A stretch of DNA of 46,912 bases from the NCBI GenBank assembly GCA_949373265.1, contig CASICT010000022.1:1-46912 (forward strand), in the 5' to 3' direction. Under the pieces are notes generated by a model. The model did no database searches. It had not been told where the DNA came from and worked only from the letters and a program-made list of their open reading frames with translations. The DNA comes from Candidatus Poseidoniaceae archaeon. Its GTDB lineage: Archaea > Thermoplasmatota > Poseidoniia > Poseidoniales > Poseidoniaceae. This document shows, in pieces, positions 9,507 through 19,000 of the stretch (the first letter of the stretch is position 1; every line of letters begins with the position of its first letter). The position numbers were made by a program, and so were the translations under genes.

Positions 9507-11204
9507 ATGTCAGATAAGGACACTTCAAAGGAAAATTCCGATGATGATGAGGAGTGGATGTCATATGCCAATGCAGGATTTGGTTCTACAGATTATTCTC
9601 TTTGGGATGATGCTGAAGTTGCATCTGAAACCAAAGTTGAACCGGTTTGGGGTGATGAAGAATTACAACTTGATACTGGTGAAGAAGAGATTCCTGCAGC
9701 ACCACGCCATGCAGGTTTGAAACACCTGGTAAGGATAGGAGCCTGCAATCATTGCTTAGGCCGTATTGGCGGCAAGAAGAGGTTCGGCCAATCGAGTTTA
9801 GATTCTGGAGTTGAAGTTCGAGCATCCGTTGTTGAATCCGATTCAACAATGGGTAAAGCAAGAGAGAAAGAACCATTGTGTCCATTTTGTGAAAACCTTT
9901 TCGAAGAGGCTCCACTACTTGCTCAATTGATCAAAGAAGCAGTTGGAGAGAGAGAATGTTTCCGCCTTCAATTAGGTGCTAGGATTCCTAAAGACCAAAC
10001 CGAAGCCGAAGATCATTTGCGCAAGCGATTTGGTGCGGGCGGTTCTCCTGCACTAAAAGCCAGTTTGGTAGAAGAGGTTGCACGTCAATTAAACGACATA
10101 AATTTTGGAGTTAAACTGGTTATTGATAAGCCGGAAATTTTAGCTCTAATAGATGTTCTAACCTTGACGGTTGAACTTGATATCAGGTCTCATTATGTCT
10201 ATGGCCGATACCGGAAACTAGCACGTGGAATCCCGCAAACAAAGTGGCCATGCCGTTCCTGTAAAGGACGAGGTTGCCAAAAGTGCGATCAAACCGGTCT
10301 ACAATATCAGTCATCGGTTCAGGGTTTAATTGGAGACCCGCTACTGGAAATTTTTGGTAGTAAAGAACACGCTTTCCATGGAATGGGAAGAGAGGATATC
10401 GACGTGAGATGTCTTGGAAGAGGGCGTCCTTTCGTTATTGAATTGAAGCAACCTATGAAGAGGGAAGTTGACAGTGAAATGGTGATGAAAGCGATCAATG
10501 AATCAGCATCAGACCAAATCGAAGTAACCGATATGCGCCCTTCTAATCGAAGTGAAGTTGTGCGTGTTAAAGATACGCCAGCAGAGAAATCATACACCAT
10601 CCGTTATCGAATCGAGCCACTCACTCAAGAGGGCTTAGATACGCTGACTCAACTCATTGAAGTTCCAAAGAATAACCAGGATAGAAACCGCCGCCGGAGA
10701 GACCACCATCAGGGTAAGAAGAGGCATTTGAAAAACGACGAAGAAGAGGCTCCTGAAGTCGACTATTCTTTATTGAAGAAGGTTGAATTAACAACTCTTT
10801 GTGAGGTTAAAGGATTAGCCAAGAGTGGAACAAAGGACGTTCTAATTGAACGTTTGATGAATAATAAAGAAGAAACCTTACCTTTGCCAGACGAAGAATA
10901 CGTTATGGAAATCATGGAGAAATTACAAGGATGTACCCTTGCTCAAAGAACTCCAGAACGTGTTGCTCACCGCCGAGCTGATAAGATTCGTAAAAGAAAA
11001 GTAATCGAAACTTCAGGCCCTTCTATTGGCATTAATTCTGAAGGGGTTATGATTGCTGAATTCAGTTTGAGATGTGAATCTGGGACCTATGTCAAAGAAA
11101 CTGTACATGGCGACGGCGGAAGAACTCAGCCATCAATCGCCTCTCTAATCAAGGCGAAATGTACAGTGGAATGGCTCGATGTTGCCGATATACATGCTGA
11201 TTAA
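9507..11204 (+). CDS. pus10: tRNA pseudouridine synthase Pus10 with inserted SAP domain
   Basis: 565 residues. The ATG at 9507, preceded by ggtgat, is preferred over the GTG at 9447 because the extra residues look like shadow coding of the xseA side. An acidic N-terminus is followed by CNHCLGRIGG (about residue 79), CPFCENLF (about 124), and a second Cys cluster C-x2-C-x4-C-x2-C (about 248). The catalytic motif is GREDIDVRCLGRGRPFV, with the nucleophile Asp at about 297. At about 417-455 a SAP-type helix-extended-helix (ELTTLCEVKGLAKSGTKDVL) is inserted before the C-terminal part of the synthase fold (RRADKIRKRKV...SGTYVKETVHGD). Archaeal Pus10 makes pseudouridine 54/55 in tRNA. The SAP insertion is not part of the usual enzyme and may add nucleic-acid binding. 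Confidence 0.88.
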   Translation: MSDKDTSKENSDDDEEWMSYANAGFGSTDYSLWDDAEVASETKVEPVWGDEELQLDTGEEEIPAAPRHAGLKHLVRIGACNHCLGRIGGKKRFGQSSLDSGVEVRASVVESDSTMGKAREKEPLCPFCENLFEEAPLLAQLIKEAVGERECFRLQLGARIPKDQTEAEDHLRKRFGAGGSPALKASLVEEVARQLNDINFGVKLVIDKPEILALIDVLTLTVELDIRSHYVYGRYRKLARGIPQTKWPCRSCKGRGCQKCDQTGLQYQSSVQGLIGDPLLEIFGSKEHAFHGMGREDIDVRCLGRGRPFVIELKQPMKREVDSEMVMKAINESASDQIEVTDMRPSNRSEVVRVKDTPAEKSYTIRYRIEPLTQEGLDTLTQLIEVPKNNQDRNRRRRDHHQGKKRHLKNDEEEAPEVDYSLLKKVELTTLCEVKGLAKSGTKDVLIERLMNNKEETLPLPDEEYVMEIMEKLQGCTLAQRTPERVAHRRADKIRKRKVIETSGPSIGINSEGVMIAEFSLRCESGTYVKETVHGDGGRTQPSIASLIKAKCTVEWLDVADIHAD

Positions 11205-11216
11205 GCGCGTCGCGGT

Positions 11217-11226
11217 GCTTATATGG
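11217..11226 (+). promoter_or_regulatory. Putative TATA box for the L21e operon
   Basis: gcttatatgg lies just after the pus10 stop, about 70 bases before the L21e ATG, in a GC-rich context (gcgcgtcgcggt) that could hold a BRE. It would start transcription of L21e-rpoF-DUF655-ksgA about 25 bases downstream. Confidence 0.45.
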
Positions 11227-11293
11227 GGCAGTTAGGTCGGCAGGTTGCTTCCAATGGTCTTATGACACAATACGAAGCAGGAGTACGATTAAC

Positions 11294-11584
11294 ATGCAGC
11301 GATCCAAAGGCCAACGCCAAGGCACCCGATCTATTCTACGCAGAGGACGTCATCAGAAAGGACGTATCAGCATCTCACGCATTATGCATGAGTACGTTGA
11401 AGGCGACCGTGTTGCTATCGTTTTAGACGGTGGACAACAGATGGGAATGCCTCATCGCCGATTCCAAGGAAGAACTGGATTTATCCAAGGACGCCAAGGT
11501 AAAGCATGGGTTGTCGCTGTAAAGGATGGCAACATGCAGAAAACTGTAGTTGCTCGCCCAGAGCACCTTCGCCCACTGGAGTGA
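11294..11584 (+). CDS. rpl21e: Ribosomal protein L21e (eL21)
   Basis: 96 residues. Basic N-terminus (MQRSKGQRQGTRSILRRG), then the SH3-like barrel core: YVEGDRVAIVLDGGQQMGMP, HRRFQGRTGFIQGRQGKAWVV and ARPEHLRPLE. These are hallmarks of archaeal and eukaryotic eL21 of the large subunit, and the length is typical. aggag lies about 10 bases before the ATG. The stop is five bases before rpoF, so the two are cotranscribed. Confidence 0.95.
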   Translation: MQRSKGQRQGTRSILRRGRHQKGRISISRIMHEYVEGDRVAIVLDGGQQMGMPHRRFQGRTGFIQGRQGKAWVVAVKDGNMQKTVVARPEHLRPLE

Positions 11585-11589
11585 TATCA

Positions 11590-11946
11590 ATGAAAGATGA
11601 AGGCACATTTACTGATTTCTCATCCGTACGGGACATGCTTCATGACGCTCAAGAACGCCGTGGATTCCTTACTTATGAGCAGAAGGCTGCTCTACAACAT
11701 GCTGAGTGGGCTGCTAGCGATAATCGCAATGGCTACCCTACAACAGGAAAGACATTCACAGACATGTTCGCTGCAATCATGGAGATTGAACTATTCCAGA
11801 AATACCCAGAGTTGGCTGCTAAATTAGCAGAACTTATGCCAATGCACTCCGATGATGTACGCGCAGTTATTGCTAGCCGCCGTATCTCAATCGATGGTGA
11901 TGATGTCGAGAAAGTCCTCGATATTGTTCGCCAACATGTCAAATGA
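11590..11946 (+). CDS. rpoF: RNA polymerase subunit F (Rpb4)
   Basis: 118 residues from the ATG at 11590, five bases after L21e, rather than the longer frame that opens inside L21e. The sequence has the Rpb4 pattern: an N-terminal tip helix (SVRDMLHDAQERRGFLTYEQKAALQHAEW), then an HRDC-like helical part (ELMPMHSDDVRAVIASRR and DDVEKVLDIVRQHV). RpoF pairs with RpoE to form the stalk of archaeal RNA polymerase. The order L21e-rpoF-DUF655-ksgA is a conserved archaeal cluster. Confidence 0.9.
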   Translation: MKDEGTFTDFSSVRDMLHDAQERRGFLTYEQKAALQHAEWAASDNRNGYPTTGKTFTDMFAAIMEIELFQKYPELAAKLAELMPMHSDDVRAVIASRRISIDGDDVEKVLDIVRQHVK

Positions 11947-11969
11947 AACGCTACGGTCGGTGAGCAAAA

Positions 11970-12575
11970 ATGCGTAACGATAGCAGGGGCGGACAGCGTA
12001 GGAATAACCCGCGCAACGAAAACAAACCAGATCCATTGTTGAAGGTCGAGTGGTGTCGAGTTATCGAACACCCTAACGCTACTGGTGTTATTGTTGTAGT
12101 AACAGAACCAGCTCTTCACATTATTCGTCTTCGTTCTAAGTCTAGTGCTGGTATGCAGATGGTAGGTGCAAGAATCTACATGGGTATCGACCATTCAAAG
12201 CGTGAAGTGGTCCAAGATATTCTTGGTTTTGCACGTATCCGTGATTTGTCTAATGCTTCAACTCAGGAACTTCCTGTAATCGTCCAGCAAATCATTGAAG
12301 ATTCACCAGATATTTTCATTCAACAATTTTTCAACCGTGCTGGAAACCTATCTCTTAAGATGCATGCTTTCGAACTATTAGCAGGCGTTGGGAACAAGAA
12401 GGCGCTGGAAATGGTTGCAAAACGTGGCCGAGCAGGCTGGGAGAATTTTGCTCAACTCGATGAAGACTGTGGGATTAAGTCTGCCGAACTTCTTGCAAAG
12501 AGATTCGTATCAGAGATTGAAGATAGAAGTCTTTTACCTCGTCTCATCGACTTATTACTTCGTCAGGAGGAGTGA
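11970..12575 (+). CDS. DUF655 family RNA-binding protein
   Basis: 201 residues. Starts with a basic, disordered tail (RNDSRGGQRRNNPRNEN), then a beta-rich domain (EWCRVIEHPNATGVIVVVTE...VGARIYMGI) and a helical domain whose HhH-like segment reads LKMHAFELLAGVGNKKALEMVAKRGRAGWENF. This matches the DUF655 family, nearly always next to ksgA and rpoF in archaea. Its exact role is unknown; nucleic-acid binding in rRNA or tRNA processing is a guess from the domains and neighbours. An aggagg near its end serves the following ksgA. Confidence 0.85.
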   Translation: MRNDSRGGQRRNNPRNENKPDPLLKVEWCRVIEHPNATGVIVVVTEPALHIIRLRSKSSAGMQMVGARIYMGIDHSKREVVQDILGFARIRDLSNASTQELPVIVQQIIEDSPDIFIQQFFNRAGNLSLKMHAFELLAGVGNKKALEMVAKRGRAGWENFAQLDEDCGIKSAELLAKRFVSEIEDRSLLPRLIDLLLRQEE

Positions 12576-12580
12576 TTACC

Positions 12581-13414
12581 ATGGGCCATGGTGCCCGTGT
12601 TCTGATTGACCGTCTGCGTATGCGTCAGGACAATATCAAATCTCTAGGACAACACTTTCTAAACAATGAAGAAGTGTTAGACGAAACAATGAAACTAGCA
12701 GATGTAAGTTCTGAAGACAATGTAATCGAGGTTGGGCCAGGGCCTGGTGTTTTGACTGAAAGATTACTTGCAACCGGGTGTAATCTTACTGCGATCGAAA
12801 TCGAGACGGGTGCTTGTGAATATCTCCGTGAGACCTTTCCTGAAATCAATTTAATCGAAGGCGATGCTTTAGTGATTAAATGGCCAACTGCCAACAAAGT
12901 TGTTGCAAATATTCCCTATCAGATATCTTCTCCATTGATAGATGTGATTACCCGAACACCCTCGATAAAAAAAGTGGTAATGTTAGTTCAGGAAGAATTT
13001 GCTGAGCGATTGGTTGTCGAATGGGAAAGCGACCGTGGAAGTTTGGGAATGTGTACTATGTTAGATTGGGATTGTACTTTCGAAATGAGGGTCGGACCAC
13101 ATTGCTTTACCCCATCTCCTCAGGTTCATTCTCGATTGGTTACGATGACTCGAATAGAATCACCTGAACATTCCAAACTCACAAAAATGTTGATTCGGCA
13201 AGCATTTTCTGAAAGACGCAAAAAAATCCGAAATACGCTTGCAAAAGCACCTAAGAGAATTGCTAGAGTAAATGGGTGGCATGCAAAATTATATCGCGAT
13301 GCCATGCAGTCTATCGACTGCGAGTTTATAGATGAACGGCCAGAAGATATCGATATCGAAGATTGGCTCGAATTGGCACGACTTCTCGAAGATGCTCGGG
13401 CGGCGATGGGTTGA
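12581..13414 (+). CDS. ksgA: 16S rRNA adenine dimethyltransferase KsgA/Dim1
   Basis: 277 residues from ATG 12581, with aggagg about 9 bases upstream; GTG 12572 is an alternative. Motifs: SLGQHFLNNEEVLDE, the SAM-binding loop IEVGPGPGVLTERLL, acidic IEIETGACEYL, and the catalytic NIPYQISSPLI. The C-terminal helical domain reads QAFSERRKKIRNTLAKAP. It dimethylates two adjacent adenines at the 3' end of 16S rRNA. It is the last gene of the L21e operon; a 42-base gap follows. Confidence 0.93.
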   Translation: MGHGARVLIDRLRMRQDNIKSLGQHFLNNEEVLDETMKLADVSSEDNVIEVGPGPGVLTERLLATGCNLTAIEIETGACEYLRETFPEINLIEGDALVIKWPTANKVVANIPYQISSPLIDVITRTPSIKKVVMLVQEEFAERLVVEWESDRGSLGMCTMLDWDCTFEMRVGPHCFTPSPQVHSRLVTMTRIESPEHSKLTKMLIRQAFSERRKKIRNTLAKAPKRIARVNGWHAKLYRDAMQSIDCEFIDERPEDIDIEDWLELARLLEDARAAMG

Positions 13415-13456
13415 CATCTAACCGCCCACTCGGCCTGTCTCGTCGGAGGGGAGCAA

Positions 13457-14545
13457 ATGGCAAAGAAGGACACATATCTCGCCTTATTACGTCGAGGAAT
13501 TGACGAAACCACAGCAATGCAATTGGCAGATGCTGGTATCAAGATTGGCGACCTCAAAAAGATCGACAAATCTCAACTGGTCGAAAATTATGGATTAAAG
13601 CCAGATATTGCTGATGGTGTACTAGATATCATTACAGCAGGACCACAATCTCACGGCAAAGAGAGATTCCTATCCAGAGTTTTAGCTCCTGAGCGTAAGC
13701 CTGAGAATAAGATTGAAGAATTAAAATTCAAGCGTAAGCAAAAGGATGTACTTACGGAATTGGCTGAGCAAAAGGAGCGTCTAAAGCTCGCTAAGGTCGA
13801 AGCATTCCGTGCTAAGAAACTCGTTATGAACAGGCTAGGAAAGACAGTTGAACTGATTGTCAAACTAGAAAATAACCTTCACGATGAAGGTAAAGATGAC
13901 CAGAAGGTCAAGATTCGTGACCAACTCGAAACCCGTGGACTTGAGGCTGCTCGTGACCACGAGTTGCTGGAGATAGAAGGGACACCACAAGACATTGTAG
14001 ACTTCCGTAGAAATATTGTTCCAAAACTAATACTTCACGCATGTCCTGAATGCAAAGAAGAAATGGACCCTCGTACAAGTAGAAATCCGGATGACCGTGA
14101 AAATTGGTCATTCATCTGTTGGGAATGTGAAGTACCGTTCTCCCCTGGACTATCACTTGCAGTCGACTATGTAATGGAAAACGGTGGCAGAATCGAAGTC
14201 GACCCTGATGCAAGGCCAAGAAACCCTGTTCCACCTAAACCTGCATCACAGGATTTCTCTACAATCAATGAGTTGGTAAAGGCAGAACTAGCACAAACCG
14301 GTGCAGATGCAGATTCAATGACTCAAGAAGCCGAAGAATCCGTTTTGACAAGTGGATTGATGAGCATCAATGATTGGATCGACCAAACACTTGCTGCTAA
14401 GGGTTACATTCAGGCACAAGAAGACCGTGAGGATTTCATTCTCCGCACAGGTGCAGGTGCTACCAAGTTCAACAAGTGGATGAAGAAAGCAGGACTTTAC
14501 TTCAACAAGCAGACAGGCCGTTGGTCACGTTGGGAAGACCGTTGA
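13457..14545 (+). CDS. Helix-hairpin-helix/coiled-coil protein with zinc ribbon, unknown function
   Basis: 362 residues, with ggagggg 8 bases before the ATG. The N-terminal part (LRRGIDETTAMQLADAGIKI...LKKIDKSQLVENYGL) resembles helix-hairpin-helix repeats that bind nucleic acids. Residues about 85-150 are a highly charged coiled coil. A four-cysteine ribbon follows (C-P-E-C at about 197 and C-W-E-C at about 222). The C-terminus (AGATKFNKWMKKAGLYFNKQ) is basic and aromatic. Not recognised as a named family. Placed after ksgA and ten bases before a ferredoxin; a nucleic-acid role is inference. Confidence 0.6.
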   Translation: MAKKDTYLALLRRGIDETTAMQLADAGIKIGDLKKIDKSQLVENYGLKPDIADGVLDIITAGPQSHGKERFLSRVLAPERKPENKIEELKFKRKQKDVLTELAEQKERLKLAKVEAFRAKKLVMNRLGKTVELIVKLENNLHDEGKDDQKVKIRDQLETRGLEAARDHELLEIEGTPQDIVDFRRNIVPKLILHACPECKEEMDPRTSRNPDDRENWSFICWECEVPFSPGLSLAVDYVMENGGRIEVDPDARPRNPVPPKPASQDFSTINELVKAELAQTGADADSMTQEAEESVLTSGLMSINDWIDQTLAAKGYIQAQEDREDFILRTGAGATKFNKWMKKAGLYFNKQTGRWSRWEDR

Positions 14546-14554
14546 GGTGCTTCT

Positions 14555-14842
14555 ATGGGCCTCATCCGTTTCCTACGTGGTGCTAAACTACTTGGGCAAA
14601 CAAAAGAGATACCAGGCAAGTCTCTGGTAGAACATGCACTTGCTGCAAACGTCGATATTTCTACAAATTGTACCAGTGGCAATTGCGGTTCTTGTATGGT
14701 TACCTTACTATCTGGAGATGTAAGTTTACCAGACCCTCTTACTCCGGGCTTGGATGAAGAGATTGTAGAAGAAGGGGCGAGACTAGGTTGTATTGGAATT
14801 CCTTCTGGAGATGTAGATATCGATATTCTACCGCCGATTTGA
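14555..14842 (+). CDS. 2Fe-2S ferredoxin
   Basis: 95 residues. The cluster-binding motif NCTSGNCGSCMVTLL (C-x4-C-x2-C) plus a fourth Cys in RLGCIGIPSGD is the plant-type [2Fe-2S] fold. Family members carry electrons to oxidoreductases. It sits ten bases after the zinc-ribbon gene and ten before a 52-residue membrane ORF, so the three may be one transcript. No reductase partner is nearby. Confidence 0.9.
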   Translation: MGLIRFLRGAKLLGQTKEIPGKSLVEHALAANVDISTNCTSGNCGSCMVTLLSGDVSLPDPLTPGLDEEIVEEGARLGCIGIPSGDVDIDILPPI

Positions 14843-14851
14843 TGTGAGATT

Positions 14852-15010
14852 ATGGCAATTCCAATTTGGGTTTGGGTCATAAATTTTGTCGGTGTAATCG
14901 TAGCAGTGCGGTTTTTATCTTGGAGATTAAAGTCTAAATTAGCAGAAGTTGAAGAACGTCATGTGATGAGTGGTATTCGACATAGAAACCGCTTGGATGA
15001 ATCAGAATAG
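14852..15010 (+). CDS. Small single-pass membrane protein, unknown
   Basis: 52 residues, MAIPIWVWVINFVGVIVAVR then a basic, charged tail (SWRLKSKLAEVEERHVMSG). One N-terminal membrane helix and a short cytoplasmic helix. Starts ten bases after the ferredoxin stop with gtgaga just upstream. No family recognised; it may anchor or assist the ferredoxin. Confidence 0.55.
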   Translation: MAIPIWVWVINFVGVIVAVRFLSWRLKSKLAEVEERHVMSGIRHRNRLDESE

Positions 15011-15050
15011 CAACCCAAAGTGCATATGACTGACAGGTTGAGGCTTGAGT

Positions 15051-16037
15051 ATGGCCGAACTTCGATTACAGACTACAGGAGCAGGTGTAATCCCATCTTC
15101 AGAGTTTACTCTAGGTAATCTCGAAGAGGCCGTCAAAGGTAAGGGAACTGCTTGGCTTGACATTCTCAAGCCTGATGAAGAAGTCAAACATTGGCTAGAG
15201 ACTATTGGAGTTGACGAGTTAGCGGTTGAGGATATTTTTGGTCATGCTAGCGATACAGTTCAGCGATTCACAGATCATAGATTCATAGTAGTACGAGCAA
15301 GGGATGCAGATAACAGACTCGACACCGAGCCTGTAGCAATTATTCTACGTGGAGATTTAATGATAACAGTACGCGGAACTAGAATCCCTGCTCTCGATGT
15401 ATTCAGTCGTCGATTAAAGACTGCTGATGATGATGAGATAGCGATTGGAGTTGATTTCCTTCTCTACGAGTTATTGGATTCTATCGCTGACGATTGGACT
15501 CCAATTCTGTCAGAATATTCCAACAAGTTAGATGATTTAGAGTATCAGGTATTCGACCCTTCTACATCCTATGAAGGGTTACTAGAGGGCCTTCACGATT
15601 TGAAACGATTATTACGTGAAGCCTCTAAGTCGATAGAATCTCTTCAATCCTCATGTTTACGCTTATTGAAACCAGGTGAGAGATTAATCGTCGAATCTTC
15701 ACTTGCATTCTTCACCGATTTACAACAACTTGCAAATACACTGGTTAAGCGATGTTCAGCCTATTCGGCAGGTGCTACGAGTACCAGAGACACATATCTC
15801 TCACATGTCAGTATGGATTTAGCACGCTCAAATGCTAAACTTACTGAAGTTATGACAACTCTAACTATTATTGGTGCAATAATGCTGCCATTGACTTTGA
15901 TAACGGGAATATTTGGTATGAATACAAAACTGCCTGCTCAACTCGATGAGCTTGGTGGATTTTGGACAATCATGGTTGGTATGATTGTTTTTAGCATACT
16001 AATGCTAAGTTGGTTCCGTCGGAAAAAGTGGATTTAA
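15051..16037 (+). CDS. corA: CorA-type magnesium/metal ion channel
   Basis: 328 residues from ATG 15051. A cytoplasmic funnel domain (WLDILKPDEEVKHWLETIGV, DHRFIVVRARD) is followed by a long helix and two C-terminal membrane helices. The diagnostic GMN pore motif is in LITGIFGMNTKLP. CorA forms pentameric Mg2+ channels. A TATA-like tgcatatga lies about 22-30 bases before the ATG, suggesting a short leader. Its TAA abuts the stop of the convergent transporter gene. Confidence 0.9.
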   Translation: MAELRLQTTGAGVIPSSEFTLGNLEEAVKGKGTAWLDILKPDEEVKHWLETIGVDELAVEDIFGHASDTVQRFTDHRFIVVRARDADNRLDTEPVAIILRGDLMITVRGTRIPALDVFSRRLKTADDDEIAIGVDFLLYELLDSIADDWTPILSEYSNKLDDLEYQVFDPSTSYEGLLEGLHDLKRLLREASKSIESLQSSCLRLLKPGERLIVESSLAFFTDLQQLANTLVKRCSAYSAGATSTRDTYLSHVSMDLARSNAKLTEVMTTLTIIGAIMLPLTLITGIFGMNTKLPAQLDELGGFWTIMVGMIVFSILMLSWFRRKKWI

Positions 16038-19000
16038 TCACTCTTCTTGAGTAGATTTAGCCTTTGGCTCAATCAAGCCCAATGCTGCTGTAGTAAGCAC
16101 CATTGAAGCAACTAATGAAAGCATAATCATCATTGCTGAGAATAGACCAAATGTGTTGAACAATCCCATTGAGGATGTTGCAATAATTGAGAATCCTGCA
16201 ATATCGGATACTGCAGAACCGACTAATGCAAGAGCACATGCTCCTCCAACACCATGTAGTGCTTGGCTATGATTCTCCCCCTTTTCTCTACCTTCGCGAT
16301 ACCGTTCGGTAACGTGTATACAATAGTCAATCCCTACTCCGAGGGATATTGTAGCAATCGTCACGGTGACAATATTCAGAGAGTATCCAAGGGCAAATAT
16401 CAGGCCATATAGCCAAACTACAACCAATAGAATCGGTGCAAGTGAAATCATTGCTTGCTTAACCGAGCGGAATCCGATAGAGAGTGTAATCAAAACAAAC
16501 AATGAACCCAAAAAGAGAGAGGATTGCATTTCTGACTGCATTTTGTCACTGGCAATAAATCTCGTAACAGGCTTACCTGTTAGCATGACCCAAGTTAGTG
16601 GCTTATCCTCTTCCGTATCACCAGGCTCTTCCCACGTACCAGATGACAAGTTTAGCAGAGGCTGTAAATCCTTCTTTATCTCTTCAATTCCAGGCCCCAT
16701 CGAAGGGAAGTCTTCGGGTGAAGTAATACCAAATCTTACCAGCATCATATCGTAAGTGATAGGGTCTCCGTTCATCGATAACCATACACGCTCAGGGTCG
16801 GGCTCTTCACTCGGTGAGATGTACAAGTCCATCAAAGAGGAAGGAACTTCAGTTCCAGGGATTCCATCCAATGTTAGAACACCATAGAAGAACACAATAC
16901 AATCCTTGTCAGTGAGATCAGCAGCACCCAGTATGCCTATAGTCGAACATCCGGACTCATTGAATCCGTGGTCCCAGAATACTTGGCGGTCAGAAACCAT
17001 TGAAGCTACAGCGGCTTTAACGAATTCATCTATCGCAAGTAATCCTACTCTGCCATCTGGTTGACGAGTCATTTTATCTTTGACTCCCTCTGTTTTCTCA
17101 TCAGCGTTTTTCCTGAACTCATCTAATGCGGCAAATACAGCAGGGTCGGCAACATCGCCTTCCAATAGCAGCATAGCCGGTTCTCCTTCATCTGAGAATC
17201 TCTCATTAACAACGCCTACTCCGAAGGCGAAATCAGAATCTTCATCCAAGAAATCATCAACAGCGAAGTCTCCTTCTAACTGCATCATTCCCCAAGCCGC
17301 AGGCAAGGTCATAATGAGACATACTGCGGCAATAATAACTGGACGAGTACCTGTTCCTGATTTCACTGCAATCTTTTGCAGTATTTCCTTTCTCTTCAAA
17401 TTCTGATTAAGTTCAGGAACCGTATTCTTCCCTCTCTTCTCCATCCATTCATCAAAGGACACACGTACTAACGGTGCCCACAATCCAGTGAGTAAGAACG
17501 CCGCTAGTACACCTAGTGCTGCCTCAACACCAAATGATCTTAATGCAGCAACATCGCTGAATAGATTAGCGCCAAATGCCGCCATGGTAGTCAGACTGGT
17601 TAGCATAATCGCTCTACCAACTCTTCTAACAGTAATCTCTCCTGCTGTTATGGATGAGCGACCTAAACTTCTTTCTTCTTTGTAGCGATGAAGAGCATGT
17701 AATGAATCATCTATACCCAATGCTAGAACTAAAATCGGCAATAGATTAGAGAATTGCGAGCGGGAAATGATATCAATTCCCAGCCATGAAAACATGGTTG
17801 CAGAATGCCCGATTAATCCTTGCATCCACAACAATGCCCCTCCAAGAGCCATCGATACAATCGCCACATCAGACCATCTTCTCAAAGATCCATATAGCAG
17901 AATTATGATTACGAAACCCATTGCGAAAACCAATCCGCCTGAATTTTGTAATTCACGGTTGACTTCGACATTGACCGCCTGTCCGACGATTACAGTCAAT
18001 GAATTGTTATCATGACTACGAATCTGTCCTTCGAGGTGCATAACAGACCATTCAATCGAACAAGGAGATTCAAGACTTAGGCAGTAATCGGATGTGTAAT
18101 TTGGAGGGTTAAGAATTAATTCGGTTCCACTTAATCTGTATCCTCCGATTTTGAAACCTTCATCATCGTAAGAGATTGATTTTTCTGAATGAGCGTCCTT
18201 CCATATGTTGGTCCATCCCGCATCCAACAATGCAGCCCTATCAAGTTGTACAAGTAGCCAAGAAGCGGATGCTGACCAACGGCCAGGTCCTGGTCTAGCA
18301 TCTTTCCATGTACCATCATCTTGTAGTATCCCTCCAATCGGTCCTCCTACAATACCTGCGTTCTCACTAGCACCGACAAAACCTCTGTCGAGTGTTAGCC
18401 ACCTAAGGAATGCAGAACCATTGGAATCGGCCATTCTTACTGCTGCTAAGTCGATGTGGGCTTGAGTTAAATTATCATCATCGAAATTCAAGCAATCTAA
18501 CATTCCACAGTCATACCAATTGGTTTGTGGCGGTTCGCTTCCAGAAATGGTCAACGTTGGCTTTGTTAGCGCAGATTCATTTGCCATGAATCCCCTAAAA
18601 ATATCTGCCAGACTCATTACTCCGGCTGTTTGCAATTCTGTTACGTCATTGATGAATGGTTTCAAAAACTTTCCAAGTTCATGGTTGTAGATGATATCGT
18701 GCTTAGCATCAATCTCTCGCAAAATCGTGAGGTTTAGAATGCCTCCGTCGGTAGCAGTAATCCCTTCCCAGTCTTCTCCAGCATCAATCGTTTCAGATGC
18801 TTGTGCAAATTTTGCCCAGTCAGGTGTTCCATCACTTAGGGTTGGAACTGGTACAGGGGAAGAGCCGACCATTGCTGGGTCTCTTACACTGACAACGAAT
18901 GCTAGAATTATTTCTGTAGTATCGAACTCTTGATTGATAACGCGCTCTGCATTAAGTTCTGGAGAATCCATGTCATATGATTCCATATCGATTGGCTCTA

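Noticed and set aside
9371..9571. Minus-strand ORF upstream of xseA
   Set aside because: Overlaps the pus10 start and the divergent promoter; its sequence has no family pattern and would extend XseA beyond where similarity begins.
13126..13569. Minus-strand ORF across the ksgA end
   Set aside because: Antisense to a certain gene; Ser/Arg-rich with no motif.
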